Source: Entophlyctis helioformis
Lineage: Eukaryota; Chytridiomycota; Chytridiomycetes; Chytridiales; Chytriomycetaceae
Assembly (NCBI GenBank): GCA_025526915.1
Contig: JAHLKH010000092.1
Span: 34,253 to 98,252, forward strand
Direction: 5' to 3'
Length of the DNA stretch: 64,000 nucleotides
The notes below the pieces were generated by a model. The model saw only the letters and a program-made list of their open reading frames with translations. It made no database searches and was not told the origin of the DNA. The translations under genes were made by a program, and so were the position numbers. Positions 21,541 to 32,309 of the stretch are shown here, in pieces. Every line of letters begins with the position of its first letter. The first letter of the stretch is position 1.

Positions 21541-23802
21541 TTATTGGAAATCCGAGGTGGCCTGCGCAAAGAGGTCCATGACGGCCGCGACCGGCATCGC
21601 TCCAAGCTGCTCGCCACTGCGCGACCGCACACTCACTGTGCCTGCATCGCGCTCCTTGTCGCCCACCACAAGAATGTAGTTGTACTGGGCCGCCTGCGCG
21701 TCGCGGATGCGCTTGCCCAACTGGTTGTCTGTGCGATCCACGTCAATGTGGTACAGAGCGCCATTCCCAGCCGATCTGGCAGTTGGCCCAGATGCAGAGT
21801 TGGGGGATGCACCCGACATTCCCAGAAGCTGCTGCTGCACCTGCACGGCATATGCATCGAGGTCTGGACGCGTTGGCACAACAACCGCCTGCCGTGGGCT
21901 GAGCCAGAACGGCCAGCGGCCACCATAGTGCTCAATGAGGATCGCCAGCATGCGCTCGATGGATCCGAGCACAGCGCGATGGATCATGACGGGCGTGCCG
22001 AACCCGCCCTCTGCGTTCTGGTACTGCAGCTTGAACCGCGTCGGCAGCTGAAAATCGAGCTGGATGGTCGCAGTCTGGTGCTTGCGGCCAAGCGCGTCGC
22101 GCACAGCAATGTCGATCTTGGGGCCGTAGAACGCGCCGTCGCCTTCCTTGATGGTCCACTCTCGGCCGGTCGACGCAAGTGCCTGGCGCAGTGCGGATTC
22201 CGCAGCGTCCCACTGCGACAGCTCGCCAACAAAGGAGGTCTCGGGCCGTGTGGAGAGGGCAAGCTCGTACGACGGGAACTGGAAGATCTTGTAGACACGG
22301 TCGATAAACGCGATCTGGGACTTTATCTCTGACGCGACTTGTTCAGGCGTGCAGAAGATGTGGCCGTCGTCTTGGTGGAACTTGCGCACGCGGGTCAGAC
22401 CCGTGAGTGCACCAGACGCCTCGTTTCTGTGGAGCGGACTGAACTCGGCGTACCGCAGAGGCAGCTCTCGGTACGAGCGTGCCGTGGAATCGTACAGCAC
22501 GCAGTGACCAGGACAGTTCATGGGCTTGAGTGCCTGCACGTCCTTGCTTGCAGCCTGCTGCTTGGTGTCCCCTGTGTCTGAAGGTCCAGCCACATGGTCG
22601 TGCGCAGCATCCGTCTCATGGTGATCGTGTGCACCGCCACAGCAGCCCGTGACCGCAAACATGTCTTCCTGGTAGTTCTGCCAGTGTCCCGACTGCTCCC
22701 AGAGCGCCTTATTAAAGACGAGCGGAGTCACAACTTCCTCAAACCCGAACTGGCGGTACTCATTGCGCAGAAAGTCAATGAGCCGCTGCATGATGCGTGT
22801 GCCGTGCGGAAGGAAAAACGGTGCGCCGGGCGACAGCGGGCTGAAGTAAAAGAGCGACTGCTGCTTGCCAACGAGCCGATGGTCTCGCTTGGCAGCCTCT
22901 TCCTGCAGCTTTTCCCATGCCTTTAGTCCGTCACGCGACGAAAAGGCGACGCCGTAAACGCGCGACAGGTTCTGTGGCGAGTTTGGACGCCATTGGGATG
23001 CGCCCGTGTGTGTGAGCTTGATGGAACGGAAGACGCCCGTGTTGCGAACATGCGGGCCACGGCACAGATCGATAAAGTCGCCGCACTTGTACAGCGTGAC
23101 GGGCTCAGCGGCCGGGATCTTGGCCAAGAACGCGAGCTTTAGTGGCGAGTATGCAAACATGCGTGCTGCCTCGTCGCGAGTCACGTCCAGACACTCAAAC
23201 GGTGCCTTTTGCGCGGCAAGCTTGTTCATGATGGTCGTCAATGCCGGCAGATCGTCGTCGCTGGGATGGTAGATGCCGCCATGGTTGCCCGCAAGCAGCT
23301 GCTTGATGTCGTTGTCAATGCGAGCCGTGTCGAACAGATCTGTGCTTGGTGCACTGCTCAAACGGTCGATGCGGCCACGGGCAAGGCGCTCGCCGTCCTT
23401 TACAAGCAGAGCGTCGTAGAAGAATCCGGTTGCCGTTGGCGGGCCGTCAGCGAGCATGCAGTCATCGCCGTACTTTGTCTCCAGAGCCCAGCCCAGCAGA
23501 TGCGATGCCGAGTGCCAGAACATGGACGGATCCTCGGGTGCCTTTGGCTTTCCAGCGGTGGGGTTGGACGGTGCCGATCCTGCCATTGCGTCAGGATGCA
23601 TGCCAATGGGCCGCCAGTGGGCTGCCAGTGGCCGCCAGTGCCGGTGTAGAGCGACGGGCGAGGCGGCATACCTGGATGTGTCTCGGATGCGACTGGTGTT
23701 GATGCCGATGCAGCCGGCGAGTCCTTGCGCAGCGCATGCCAGACAGACAGGCGGTGCGAGGCGGCCAACGAGGATAGCAGCCGCGTGCACGGCGCCGAGC
23801 AT
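21541..23802 (-). CDS. Threonyl-tRNA synthetase, intronless, TGS domain not seen
   Basis: Charges tRNA-Thr. The single open frame contains the editing (SAD) domain with HSASHLL and DLCRGPHV, catalytic motif 1 region, MNCPGHC, motif 2 (RNEASGALTGLTRVRKFHQD), motif 3 (GTPVMIHRAVLGSIERML) and the anticodon-binding domain ending FAQATSDFQ. There is no intron, unlike nearly all neighbours. The open frame reaches 23916, but that codon is GTG; the first ATG is at 23802 (MLGAVHAAAILVGRLAPP), giving 753 residues with an Arg/Ala-rich, acid-poor leader like a mitochondrial presequence. Downstream ATGs at 23601 and 23586 would give a leaderless form. The TGS domain of cytosolic enzymes is absent. An insertion of about 40 residues with CC and a His/Asp cluster (GCCGGAHDHHETDAAHDH) precedes MNCPGHC. 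It may be mitochondrial or dual-targeted. Confidence 0.93.
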   Translation of the reverse strand: MLGAVHAAAILVGRLAPPVCLACAAQGLAGCIGINTSRIRDTSRYAASPVALHRHWRPLAAHWRPIGMHPDAMAGSAPSNPTAGKPKAPEDPSMFWHSASHLLGWALETKYGDDCMLADGPPTATGFFYDALLVKDGERLARGRIDRLSSAPSTDLFDTARIDNDIKQLLAGNHGGIYHPSDDDLPALTTIMNKLAAQKAPFECLDVTRDEAARMFAYSPLKLAFLAKIPAAEPVTLYKCGDFIDLCRGPHVRNTGVFRSIKLTHTGASQWRPNSPQNLSRVYGVAFSSRDGLKAWEKLQEEAAKRDHRLVGKQQSLFYFSPLSPGAPFFLPHGTRIMQRLIDFLRNEYRQFGFEEVVTPLVFNKALWEQSGHWQNYQEDMFAVTGCCGGAHDHHETDAAHDHVAGPSDTGDTKQQAASKDVQALKPMNCPGHCVLYDSTARSYRELPLRYAEFSPLHRNEASGALTGLTRVRKFHQDDGHIFCTPEQVASEIKSQIAFIDRVYKIFQFPSYELALSTRPETSFVGELSQWDAAESALRQALASTGREWTIKEGDGAFYGPKIDIAVRDALGRKHQTATIQLDFQLPTRFKLQYQNAEGGFGTPVMIHRAVLGSIERMLAILIEHYGGRWPFWLSPRQAVVVPTRPDLDAYAVQVQQQLLGMSGASPNSASGPTARSAGNGALYHIDVDRTDNQLGKRIRDAQAAQYNYILVVGDKERDAGTVSVRSRSGEQLGAMPVAAVMDLFAQATSDFQ

Positions 23803-23952
23803 GCATGCTGCGAGCGCAGCAAGCGACACGCCGACGCCGACGCCCGCGAAGCCCTTGCCGGCCAGGCCGTTGGCGACGAGGCCAGCAGCAACATGATCAC
23901 GGGCACGTTTGCACACGGTTTGCCAAGACGACGAATCAGCAGCGGCACGGCA
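23803..23952. promoter_or_regulatory. Short bidirectional promoter, threonyl-tRNA synthetase/SNU114
   Basis: The two divergent ATGs are 150 bp apart if the synthetase starts at 23802. The stretch is very GC-rich with no TATA-like element. Confidence 0.35.
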
Positions 23953-26900
23953 ATGGACGTCGACGACCTCTACGACGAGTTTGGTGCGTGCCGCGAGTGT
24001 GCAGCGAGAGCTCCGCGCCTGTGTCTGCGGCTGCCCGACTGACCCGCAGGTGCCTGCCTATGCGTGCCCATCTGGCCGCCCGTGGCGACGCCCACCCCAC
24101 CACACGCCTGCCCGCCCACAGGAAACTACATTGGCCCCGAGCTGGACGAGGACGACGACCAGGACGAGGATCTGGTGCAGCCGGCAGCCGTGGCCTCGGC
24201 GGGTGTTGGTGCCGGCGACGGCGACAGCGACAGCGACCACGCAGACGCCGCCGACGCCCGCAGAGGCGCCTCGTCGGGCAGAGAGCTCATGCAGGTCGAC
24301 GGTGCGTGCCCCGCTGCCTCCTGCCCGCCTGTCTGTCTGTCTGCCTGTCTGTGCCCATGTCTGCCTGTGCTTGAACCCGCTGCGCCGAGATCACCAGCGA
24401 GCCAGCCAGCGTTCAACCAACTGGCTGGCTGGCCGACGGCTGGATGCTTGACGGCTGGCTGACCCACACTGCCGTCCGCTCGGCATCCCGCGAGTGCAGA
24501 TGCTCCCCAGACACAGATCGTGCTGCACGAGGACAAAAAGTACTATCCGACGGCCGAGGAGGTCTATGGCGAGGGCGTCGAGGCGCTTGTCCAGGAAGAA
24601 GACACGCAGCCGCTGACCGAGCCCATCATCGCCCCTCCAAAGGCCAAAAAGTCGTTTATCCACGAGAAGGACCTGCCCACCACGTCGTACAGCAAAGAGT
24701 ATGGCCGCTGTCCTGTCCTGTCCGGCGCACTCGCACGCTCGCATGCACCGACTGACCAGCACTTGACTCGCTGGCCAAACAGGTTCCTCACCGATCTCAT
24801 GGCATACCCAGAGCTCATCAGAAACATCGCCGTTGTGGGCCATCTTCACCACGGAAAGACGTCGCTCATGGACGTCCTTGTCTCCCAGACGCACGACGTG
24901 CACTTTGACCTCAAGAAGAACGAGCGCTACACGGATGTGCACGAGATTGAGCGTGCGCGCGGCGTGTCCATCAAGTCCATGCCCATGTCGCTCGTGCTCG
25001 AGGATCTCAAGGGCAAGTCGCACCTGCTCAACCTCATCGACACGCCTGGCCACGTCAACTTTTCCGATGAAGTCACTGCAGCCATCCGCATTTCCGACGG
25101 TGCCATGCTGGTTGTGGACGCCGTCGAGGGTGTCATGGCCAACACCGAGCGCATGATCAGACACCTTGTCTTTGAAAAGATCCCCTTTGTACTGGTCATC
25201 AACAAGGTCGACCGCCTCATTCTCGAGCTCAAGTTGCCGCCCACCGATGCGTACTTTAAGCTCAAGCACACCATCGAGGAGGTCAACTCGCTGCTCGCTC
25301 CCATTTCGGACACGCGTCTGTCGCCCGAGCTCGGCAACGTGTGCTTTGCATCCAGCATGATGGGCTGGTGCTTTACGCTCTCGTCGTTTGCAAAGATGTA
25401 CACCCAGAATGCTGCCCGTACGTCCCTTGATGTTTGCTGTCTTGTTGCCGCAAATCCATGACACGAAATGGCATGGCACGATCGCATGGCACTTACCCCA
25501 TCTGCCGCGCGCTGTTGCCTGTCTTGACTCCTTGGGCTCGAACAGAATCCTTTGATGTGTCCGAGTTTTCGCGCCGTCTGTGGGGCGACATCTTCTTTGA
25601 CTCTGCCCGCCGCATCTTCCGCCGCCGTGCCAACGAGGACGCCAAGACACGGACGTTTGTGCACTTTATTCTCGAGCCCCTGTACAAGCTATATTCCCAA
25701 GTCATTGGCGAAGAGCCAAAAGCCCTTCGGAACACGCTCGCGTCGCTTGGCATCCACCTCAAGCCGTCGGTGCTGACCATGAACATCAAGCCGCTGCTTC
25801 GCATCGTGTGCCAGCAGTTCTTTGGCCCAGTCTCTGGCCTTGTTGAGATGTGCGTGTCCAAACTGCCGTCGCCCCTGTCTGGCGCTGCTGCCAAGGCAGA
25901 CCACACATACACCGGCCCAACGGCAAGCAAGTACAGCCAGGCGATCCGTGCATGTGACCCAGAAGGCCCGCTCATGGTCCAGATTTCCAAGCTGTACAAC
26001 GCAGACGACGTCACCTCCTTTGACGCCTTTGGCCGTGTTCTGAGTGGCACGCTTTCGGCTGGCCAGCGCGTCCGTGTCCTTGGTCTGGGCTACACACCCG
26101 ATGACGACGAAGACAGCGCAGTCCAGGAAGTGACCGGACTGTCCGTCTACGAGTCTAGGTAACCTTTATTGTCTGCTTGCTTGCTGCCCGTCTGGCTGCC
26201 CTCCTGACTTTTATTCTTTGGGCAGATACAAGCTCAAGGTCTCGTCTGTTGTTGCAGGCAACTGGGTGCTCCTGTCTGGCGTTGATGCATCCATCATCAA
26301 GACGGCAACCATCACAGACCTGGGCGAGGACGAGGAGGATCCCGTGTACATCTTCAAGCCTCTGCGCTTTGACACGCAGGCCGTTCTCAAGGTCGCCATT
26401 GAGCCAGTCAACCCGACCGAGTTGCCAAAAATGCTTGACGGTCTGCGCAAGATCCTCAAGAGCTACCCCATCGCCGATACCAAAGTCGAGGAGTCTGGAG
26501 AGCACATTTTGCTTGGCACAGGCGAGCTTCACCTGGACTGCATCCTTCATGATCTGCGCAAGCTCTACTCTGAGATTGAGATCAAGGTGTCGGATCCTGT
26601 GGTGCGCTTCTGTGAGACGGTTGTCGAGACATCCACACTCAAGTGCTTTGCAGAGTCGTCCAACAAGAGGTTTGTCTGCAATGCCTCGCTTGCTTGAACG
26701 GCATCATCTTGCGCGGCTGCTGTGGCTGCTCTGGGAAGATTGAGGCGGCTTACTAATGCCGCTTCTGTTGTGCTGCTGTACATCAGAAACAAGATCACCA
26801 TGATCTGCGAGCCGCTCGAACGCGGTATTGCTGAGGACATTGAGAACCTCAACGTGAACATTAAGTGGCCTGCCAAGAAGCTTGGCGAGCACTTTGTGAG

Positions 26901-27897
26901 CAACTACAACTGGGATATCCTCGCATCGCGCAACATTTGGGCATTTGGGCCCAATGATGCTGGACCCAACGTGCTTGTCAATGACACGCTGCCATCCGAG
27001 GTCAGTTGCAGTCGAGTGTCGTTTGCTTTGGCTGCCCTTGCTTGTGCTGCTCACTCTCTAACCTGCCTTGCATCCTCTTTTGCAGACCGACCGTGCCAGA
27101 CTCTTGTCGGTCAAGGACTCCATCTGTGAAGGTTTCCGATGGGCGACTCGCGAAGGCCCATTGACAGATGAGCGTGAGTATCGGCCTGCACTCGTCTGCC
27201 AACACCGCTGCTCCTTCTGACCATGTGCCGCACGACGTCCAACAGCCATCCGAGGTGTCAAGTTCCGCGTTCTGGATGCCACCATTGCCCAGGAGCACAT
27301 CTACCGCGCAGAGGGCCAGGTTATCCCCGCCGCTCGCCGCGTGTGCTACTCGTCGTTCCTCATGGCTGCACCGCGTCTCATGGAGCCCATCTTCTACGTC
27401 GAGATCCAGGCACCCGCAGACTGTGTGCCGGCCGTGTACACGGTTCTTGCCCGGCGACGTGGCCACGTGACGCAGGACATCCCCAAGGCAGGATCGCCCA
27501 TGTACACGATCAAGGCATACCTGCCCGTTATGGACTCGGCTGGCTTTGAGACGGACCTGCGCACGCACACGCAGGGCCAGGCATTCTGCCAGCAGATCTT
27601 TGATCACTGGCAGGTAGTGCCTGGCGATCCGCTCGACAAATCCATCACGCTGCGGCCGCTCGAGCCCAGCCAGGCACAACATCTGGCACGCGACTTTATG
27701 ATCAAGACGCGTCGGCGCAAGGGTCTCAGCGAAGATGTGGCCATCACCAAGTTCTTTGACGACCCCATGGTACGTCTTGCCCATCCGCACTTGCAGGCAG
27801 TCTGCTGCTTACTGACCCGTTGTGACTGTGATGCGCTGGCCTTGTCTTGCAGCTCATTGAGCTTGCCAAGTCTGATGGTGGTCTGCTGCTGCGTTGA
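23953..27897 (+). CDS. SNU114: SNU114/EFTUD2, U5 snRNP GTPase
   Basis: An EF-G/EF-2-like GTPase of the spliceosomal U5 snRNP that controls Brr2 during activation and disassembly. Exon 1 (ATG 23953, [11 protein letters not shown]) splices to [16 protein letters not shown], the acidic N-terminal domain typical of EFTUD2 but not EF-2. The GTPase motifs are G1 [10 protein letters not shown]3 DTPGHVNF and G4 NKVDR. Later domains match throughout: [72 protein letters not shown], and the C-terminus [20 protein letters not shown] joined across 27770-27852 to [14 protein letters not shown] and TGA at 27895-27897. About nine introns are needed. The junction before [14 protein letters not shown] (near 24700-24781) has no clean GT donor and is unresolved. 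Confidence 0.95.
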
Positions 27898-28090
27898 TCT
27901 CTGTGCCATTGCCTGCCGTTTGCTGCTGGTTGCATCTGCTGCTGCTTCCGGGATTGGAGACACGGCCTCAATACAGCAAATGACGTCACTATCTGATGCC
28001 CGCTTCCGCTGGCTTTGCATTCTTACGGGTGTTTCCGCGACCTCATTTTGCAAGATCAGTGTGTGCGGCAGGCTGCCTCTGTTTGCGTGC

Positions 28091-31000
28091 ATGACAGTCA
28101 CGGACGCTGCCGCGGCTGTGCGAGATGCGGCTGTTGCAGCGCTGGCCGAGCCTGCAGACGCGCCAGAAACCATCACAGAATGCACGCCAGCAGGCAGCAG
28201 CGATGATGTTGGCATCTCAGCCGTTGCTCGTCTGATGGTACAAACCACGCCAATGCTCCTCTGCCTGAGATCTGCAACGTGGCTGACGCCGAAAGGACAC
28301 AGGTGTCGGTGCGCATACGGCCGCTGTCACAGAAAGAGCTGGCCAAAGACAACGTGACAGCCATCGCCACAAGTCCCGACGACAAGGTACAACCACACAT
28401 GTCCAGCTCTGCACGATCCATGAGCATCGTCATCATCAACGGCCATGCAGTAACCTGTGACCCCAACGCTTGTGTGCCAGACTGTGGTCGTGTACGACCC
28501 AAACGACGATTTCCTCGAAGACATTCTCAGAAAGGACCGCCAGCGGGAAAAGTACTTTGCTTTCGACAATGTGTTTTCCGAGTCTGCCAGCCAGGATCTC
28601 GTGTTCGACAAGACCGTCCGCCACCTGATCGACTCGGTGCTGCACGGGTTCAATGCGACCGTGTTTGCCTATGGCAAGTCGCTGCATCGTGCATCTGGCA
28701 GGTCAAAGCGTTGGCTGACAATCTGAATGGCAGGCGCGACGGGTGCGGGCAAGACGTACACGATGATGGGGACAGAGGCGTGTCCGGGCATCATGGTGCT
28801 GACGCTCGCCGACCTGTTTGCCAAGATCGCTGGCGACAATGAGGGCGGCGCCGGGTCGTTTGAAGTCGTCTTGTCATACCTGGAGATCTACAACGAGAAC
28901 ATCCGCGACCTGCTCTCTGTAAGCACGCATGCCGCGTGCGATCGCAGAGTGCGCTGTCGTGCATCGCTTGGCTGACAGTGGGGTCGTGGCAGGGAAAGCC
29001 AGACTATCTCGAGCTACGCGAAGATGCGGTGCGTGGCGTGGTGGTGGCTGGCATCATGTATGTGCCAGCGCGCTCGCCCGAAGAAGTGCTGGCGTTTCTT
29101 CGCAAGGGCAACAAGAACCGGTGCCAGGAAGCCACTGGGGCCAACGAAGTCTCGAGCAGGTCGCATGCCATACTGCAGGTGTTTGTGACGCATCGCACGG
29201 TGGATCAGGCTGGCGGCCAGAACGTGCATCGGTTTGCCAAGCTGTCCATGATTGATCTGGCTGGATCAGGCAAGTCGTGGGTGCTTGAACGGATGGCATG
29301 AAGCCATCCAGCTGACTCTTGGTTGGCCCGTTTGATCAAGACAGAGCGTGCTGCAGAAACCAACGTGAGCACGATCCGACCCTGCATGGCTAGCAATGCT
29401 CACACTGACAGCATGCGGTGCAGAATCGAGGCATACGGATGCTGGAAGGAGCCAACATCAACCGCTCGCTGCTCGCTCTTGGTAACTGCATCAACTCTCT
29501 CATCGAGCCTGGACGAAAGAACAAGTACGTCAACTACCGCGACAGCAAACTCACGCGACTGCTCAAGGCAAGCGACCCCTGCCATCCTCGCCATGTTGCT
29601 GTTGGGCACGACTAAACAGAGCTTGGCTGGACAGGATTCTCTGGGAGGCAACTGCAGGACAGTCATGATCGCCAACATTTCGCCCGCATCTAGCCATTTC
29701 GACGAGACGCTCAACACGCTCAAATATGCAAGCCGTGCACGGACTATCAAGACAAAGATCACCCAGCAGGTGTCGTTCAAGTACGATGTCATGGCGTCGA
29801 CGCTCCAACACCTGCAGCAGATATGGGTATCGACAAGTCTGTCGAGGCGATGTGGGCAAGGACGCGTTGCCTGCCATTCAGACGGGACAAGCGCGGCTCA
29901 CGTGTGCGCTGGCTGATCCAGGAGACAGAACGTTGGAAGCAGGCGATGCTCGACCAGCCGCTGACGACAGCAACCACGAGCCGGCCAAACTCGTGTTTCC
30001 ATCCATTACCAGCCAGCAGCAGCAGCAGCGTGAGCAGCGTGAGCAGTCAGCATCACTCACCTCCCAGTCACAGATCAGCCTCCAAAAGCAAATGCTGCTG
30101 TCACAACTGCAACTCAAGCATCGACAGAGCCATCAGCACACGTCGAGTCGTGCACAGCATCAGCGACAAGCCTCGGAGCCGCTCTACCCATGGACACACA
30201 GTCGCGACGCTCCTCCATCACCTGACCACGCCATCTTTGCAGATATCCGCAGCAAGCTAGAGGTGCTCTTCGCAGATCAGCTGGACCTGCGATCGAAGCT
30301 GCTCGATGCCGATGAAACGGCCGCTGAGCTGTCCATCTCGATTGACGGCCGCCAACGCGACATCCACGAGTTGGAGCGGCAGTTGGGGACGGGCGACATC
30401 AACCAGGTCGCGGTGCGCCGACAGTTTGAGCCGCTGATTGCCAAGGCAAAGGATGCGCTGGATGCACTGATTGACATGCGACGGCAGACGCTGGATGCCA
30501 AGTCTGGGATTGATATGCAAATGCAGGAGCTGGATGAGAAGATCAAGAATATGCAGCAGGTGAGCTGCATGCCTCATGGATGCAAGAACACGCGTGGCAA
30601 AAGGTGTTGCGGCTGACATGGGCGACAGAGCATACCGAGCCAGGTGGGACGCAGGACACGGCAGTATCTGAAACTGCTGATCAAGACACACTACCTTGAG
30701 ATGGACAGTGCGTTATCTGCCACAGCACGGCGTTGCACTGCTGTACTCATGCTAACAAGCAGCCATGCATTCCAGACTTGGATCTCGATCTCAACTACAC
30801 GCTCTCAAGGGCAGCCCTCAAGCAGAAGGAGGAAGACATGCGGAGCCTGACCAGTCTGCTGCAACGCTATGAGGAGACTGCATCGTTTCAGAAAGGGCTG
30901 CTGCAAGCACAGAGCATCGTTGTTCCGCCACCCTGCAGCATCTGTACAACGAGATTGCTGATCTGAGCCGGCAACCAAGCGGCTCCGATATAGCCAGCCA

Positions 31001-31706
31001 TGCGTTGGCAGACGTTGGTGCTGATGGGGGTGATTGCCATCAGATTCACAGCAATGACAGTCGACAGTCGGATACACAGCCCACAGTGCCGCCACAGGTT
31101 GGCGCGTCGGACGAGCGTCTGGAAGTGGCTGCAGATGACGCGACCACACAGCTGGCACTGGAAGAGCTCAACGGGCCGTCGCATTCCGAGTCAATGGTGA
31201 GTCTGAGTCGGTGGGGCACTGGGATTGCACGGCTTCTGGGCATGAAGGGACGCAGCCAGGATTCTCTCGGCAGCATGACAGCTACGGCAACTGCAGCAGC
31301 TACAGATGTGGAGGCAGCTGATGTCGAAGCAAGCAGCGCGACGGCTGCGCCAGATCAGTCCGCTGCCACAGTTGATGCTGGTCGAGGTGCACTGCAAGGC
31401 GATGCTGAGCAGCAAGGGTTGGAGCCTGTCGATGCGGTCGCGAACGAGCCAGTTCAACAAGCACCTGCGGCATCACCGCCTGCAAACACCGATCAAGACA
31501 ACACCAAGTCGCCCAAGCCGCCAGGACGGTCAGCACAGGCTGCACAAGCCTCCAATGGCACCACCATGACGGCGAGTCAAGCGGCCGACCAATCGACAGA
31601 TGCTCCCAAAGCACCAGAGATCCCACCTTCTCCAGCAACAGCAGCCAGAGCGGCATCGACTCTGCCACGCAAGCCACCATCATCGTCGCCGCAATCCAAA
31701 GCAAAG

Positions 31707-31741
<35 letters not shown>

Positions 31742-32234
31742 CGATCAGCATGCAAGCCCAGTTGCACCAGCCCGCATGTCGACAGAGGCAAAACGCCGCA
31801 TCCCGCTGTCACGAGCACCGTCCACAACAGCCATGTCCAACGCAGCGCAGAACCAGCCCGCCAAGCCACCGCCCAAATCCGACAAGCTCGCTCTCCTTCA
31901 CCAGGCGTACGGGCTGCCCGCCAGCAACGTCGCACCGGCATCTTCATCCGTCTCGGTAGCATCTGCCGTCGCGGCCGTCTCGGCTCAGCCGCCCACCTCT
32001 GCAACGACGATCCAGGGTGCACACCATCAAGGGAAACCAAGGTCGCCAAGAATGGCACCAGTCCTGCATTCCAAGATACGGCGAGCGCGGTCGTCCGTGG
32101 CGTTTGCTGGCCAGCACCAGCACCAGCATCAGCACCAGCACCATGGCGATGGTAGTGGTGCCTTGGGGATGGCTGCAGCTGGTCACCATCCGCCGGCACC
32201 GCAGCCAATCGGACACAAGAATATCGCAGCATGA
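28091..32234 (+). CDS. Kinesin motor protein, probably kinesin-8 (KIF18/KIF19-like)
   Basis: An N-terminal motor domain: [36 protein letters not shown]-loop [11 protein letters not shown], switch [12 protein letters not shown], switch II DLAGSERAAETN, and [17 protein letters not shown]. The sequence around [21 protein letters not shown] is most like kinesin-8. A coiled-coil stalk (for example [16 protein letters not shown]) and a Pro/Ser/Gln-rich tail with a Gln run (about 31710-31738) follow; stop TGA 32232-32234. The ATG at 28091 ([20 protein letters not shown]) is a likely start, but reaching the motor frame needs one missing base or an intron near 28220. Three introns use GC rather than GT donors (28674-28733, 29270-29344, 29568-29634); others use GT, for example AAC|GTGAGC and CTCTCT|GTAAGC. 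A frame change near 29830, after the neck, is unresolved. Kinesin-8 motors control plus-end length of spindle or ciliary microtubules. Confidence 0.85.
28674..28733 (+). other. GC-AG intron in the kinesin P-loop
   Basis: The exon ends TTTGCCTATG and the next begins GCGCGACGGGTGC, restoring [11 protein letters not shown] exactly. The intron starts GCAAGT and ends CAG (60 nt), with a GCTGAC branch-like motif about 20 nt before the acceptor. No nearby GT donor preserves the invariant motif. Confidence 0.85.
29270..29344 (+). other. GC-AG intron in kinesin switch II
   Basis: GATCTGGCTGGATCAG joins AGCGTGCTGCAG to give DLAGSERAAE. The intron begins GCAAGT and ends ACAG (75 nt). A GCTGAC motif lies in its second half. 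Confidence 0.87.
29568..29634 (+). other. GC-AG intron in the kinesin LTRLLKDSLGG motif
   Basis: CTCAAG joins GATTCTCTGGGAGGC to give LLKDSLGG, a near-invariant kinesin segment. The intron begins GCAAGC and ends ACAG (67 nt), with ACTAAAC as a candidate branch site. Confidence 0.85.
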
Positions 32235-32235
32235 C

Positions 32236-32241
32236 AATAAA
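32236..32241 (+). terminator. AATAAA immediately after the kinesin stop
   Basis: The hexamer begins two bases after the TGA at 32232-32234, so the 3' untranslated region would be very short. The convergent ZMYND12 gene ends only 76 bp away, which fits compact spacing. Confidence 0.5.
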
Positions 32242-32309
32242 GCGTGGCATCTGTATTGGAGTGGTTGTGGACGAAACTGTCCAGAACAAGGGAGGGAGTG
32301 TGTGTGTGG

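Noticed and set aside
19462..21581. Long plus-strand frames (up to 403 codons) opposite coilin
   Set aside because: They are Leu/Ser/Arg-rich mirrors of the acidic/Ser-rich coilin sequence and carry no domains or splice support.
21541..23916. Threonyl-tRNA synthetase starting at 23916 (791 residues)
   Set aside because: The codon at 23916 is GTG, not ATG; the first ATG is 23802.
28279..28842. Kinesin starting at 28279
   Set aside because: That codon is GTG; an ATG at 28091 opens a plausible N-terminus, although the join is unresolved.
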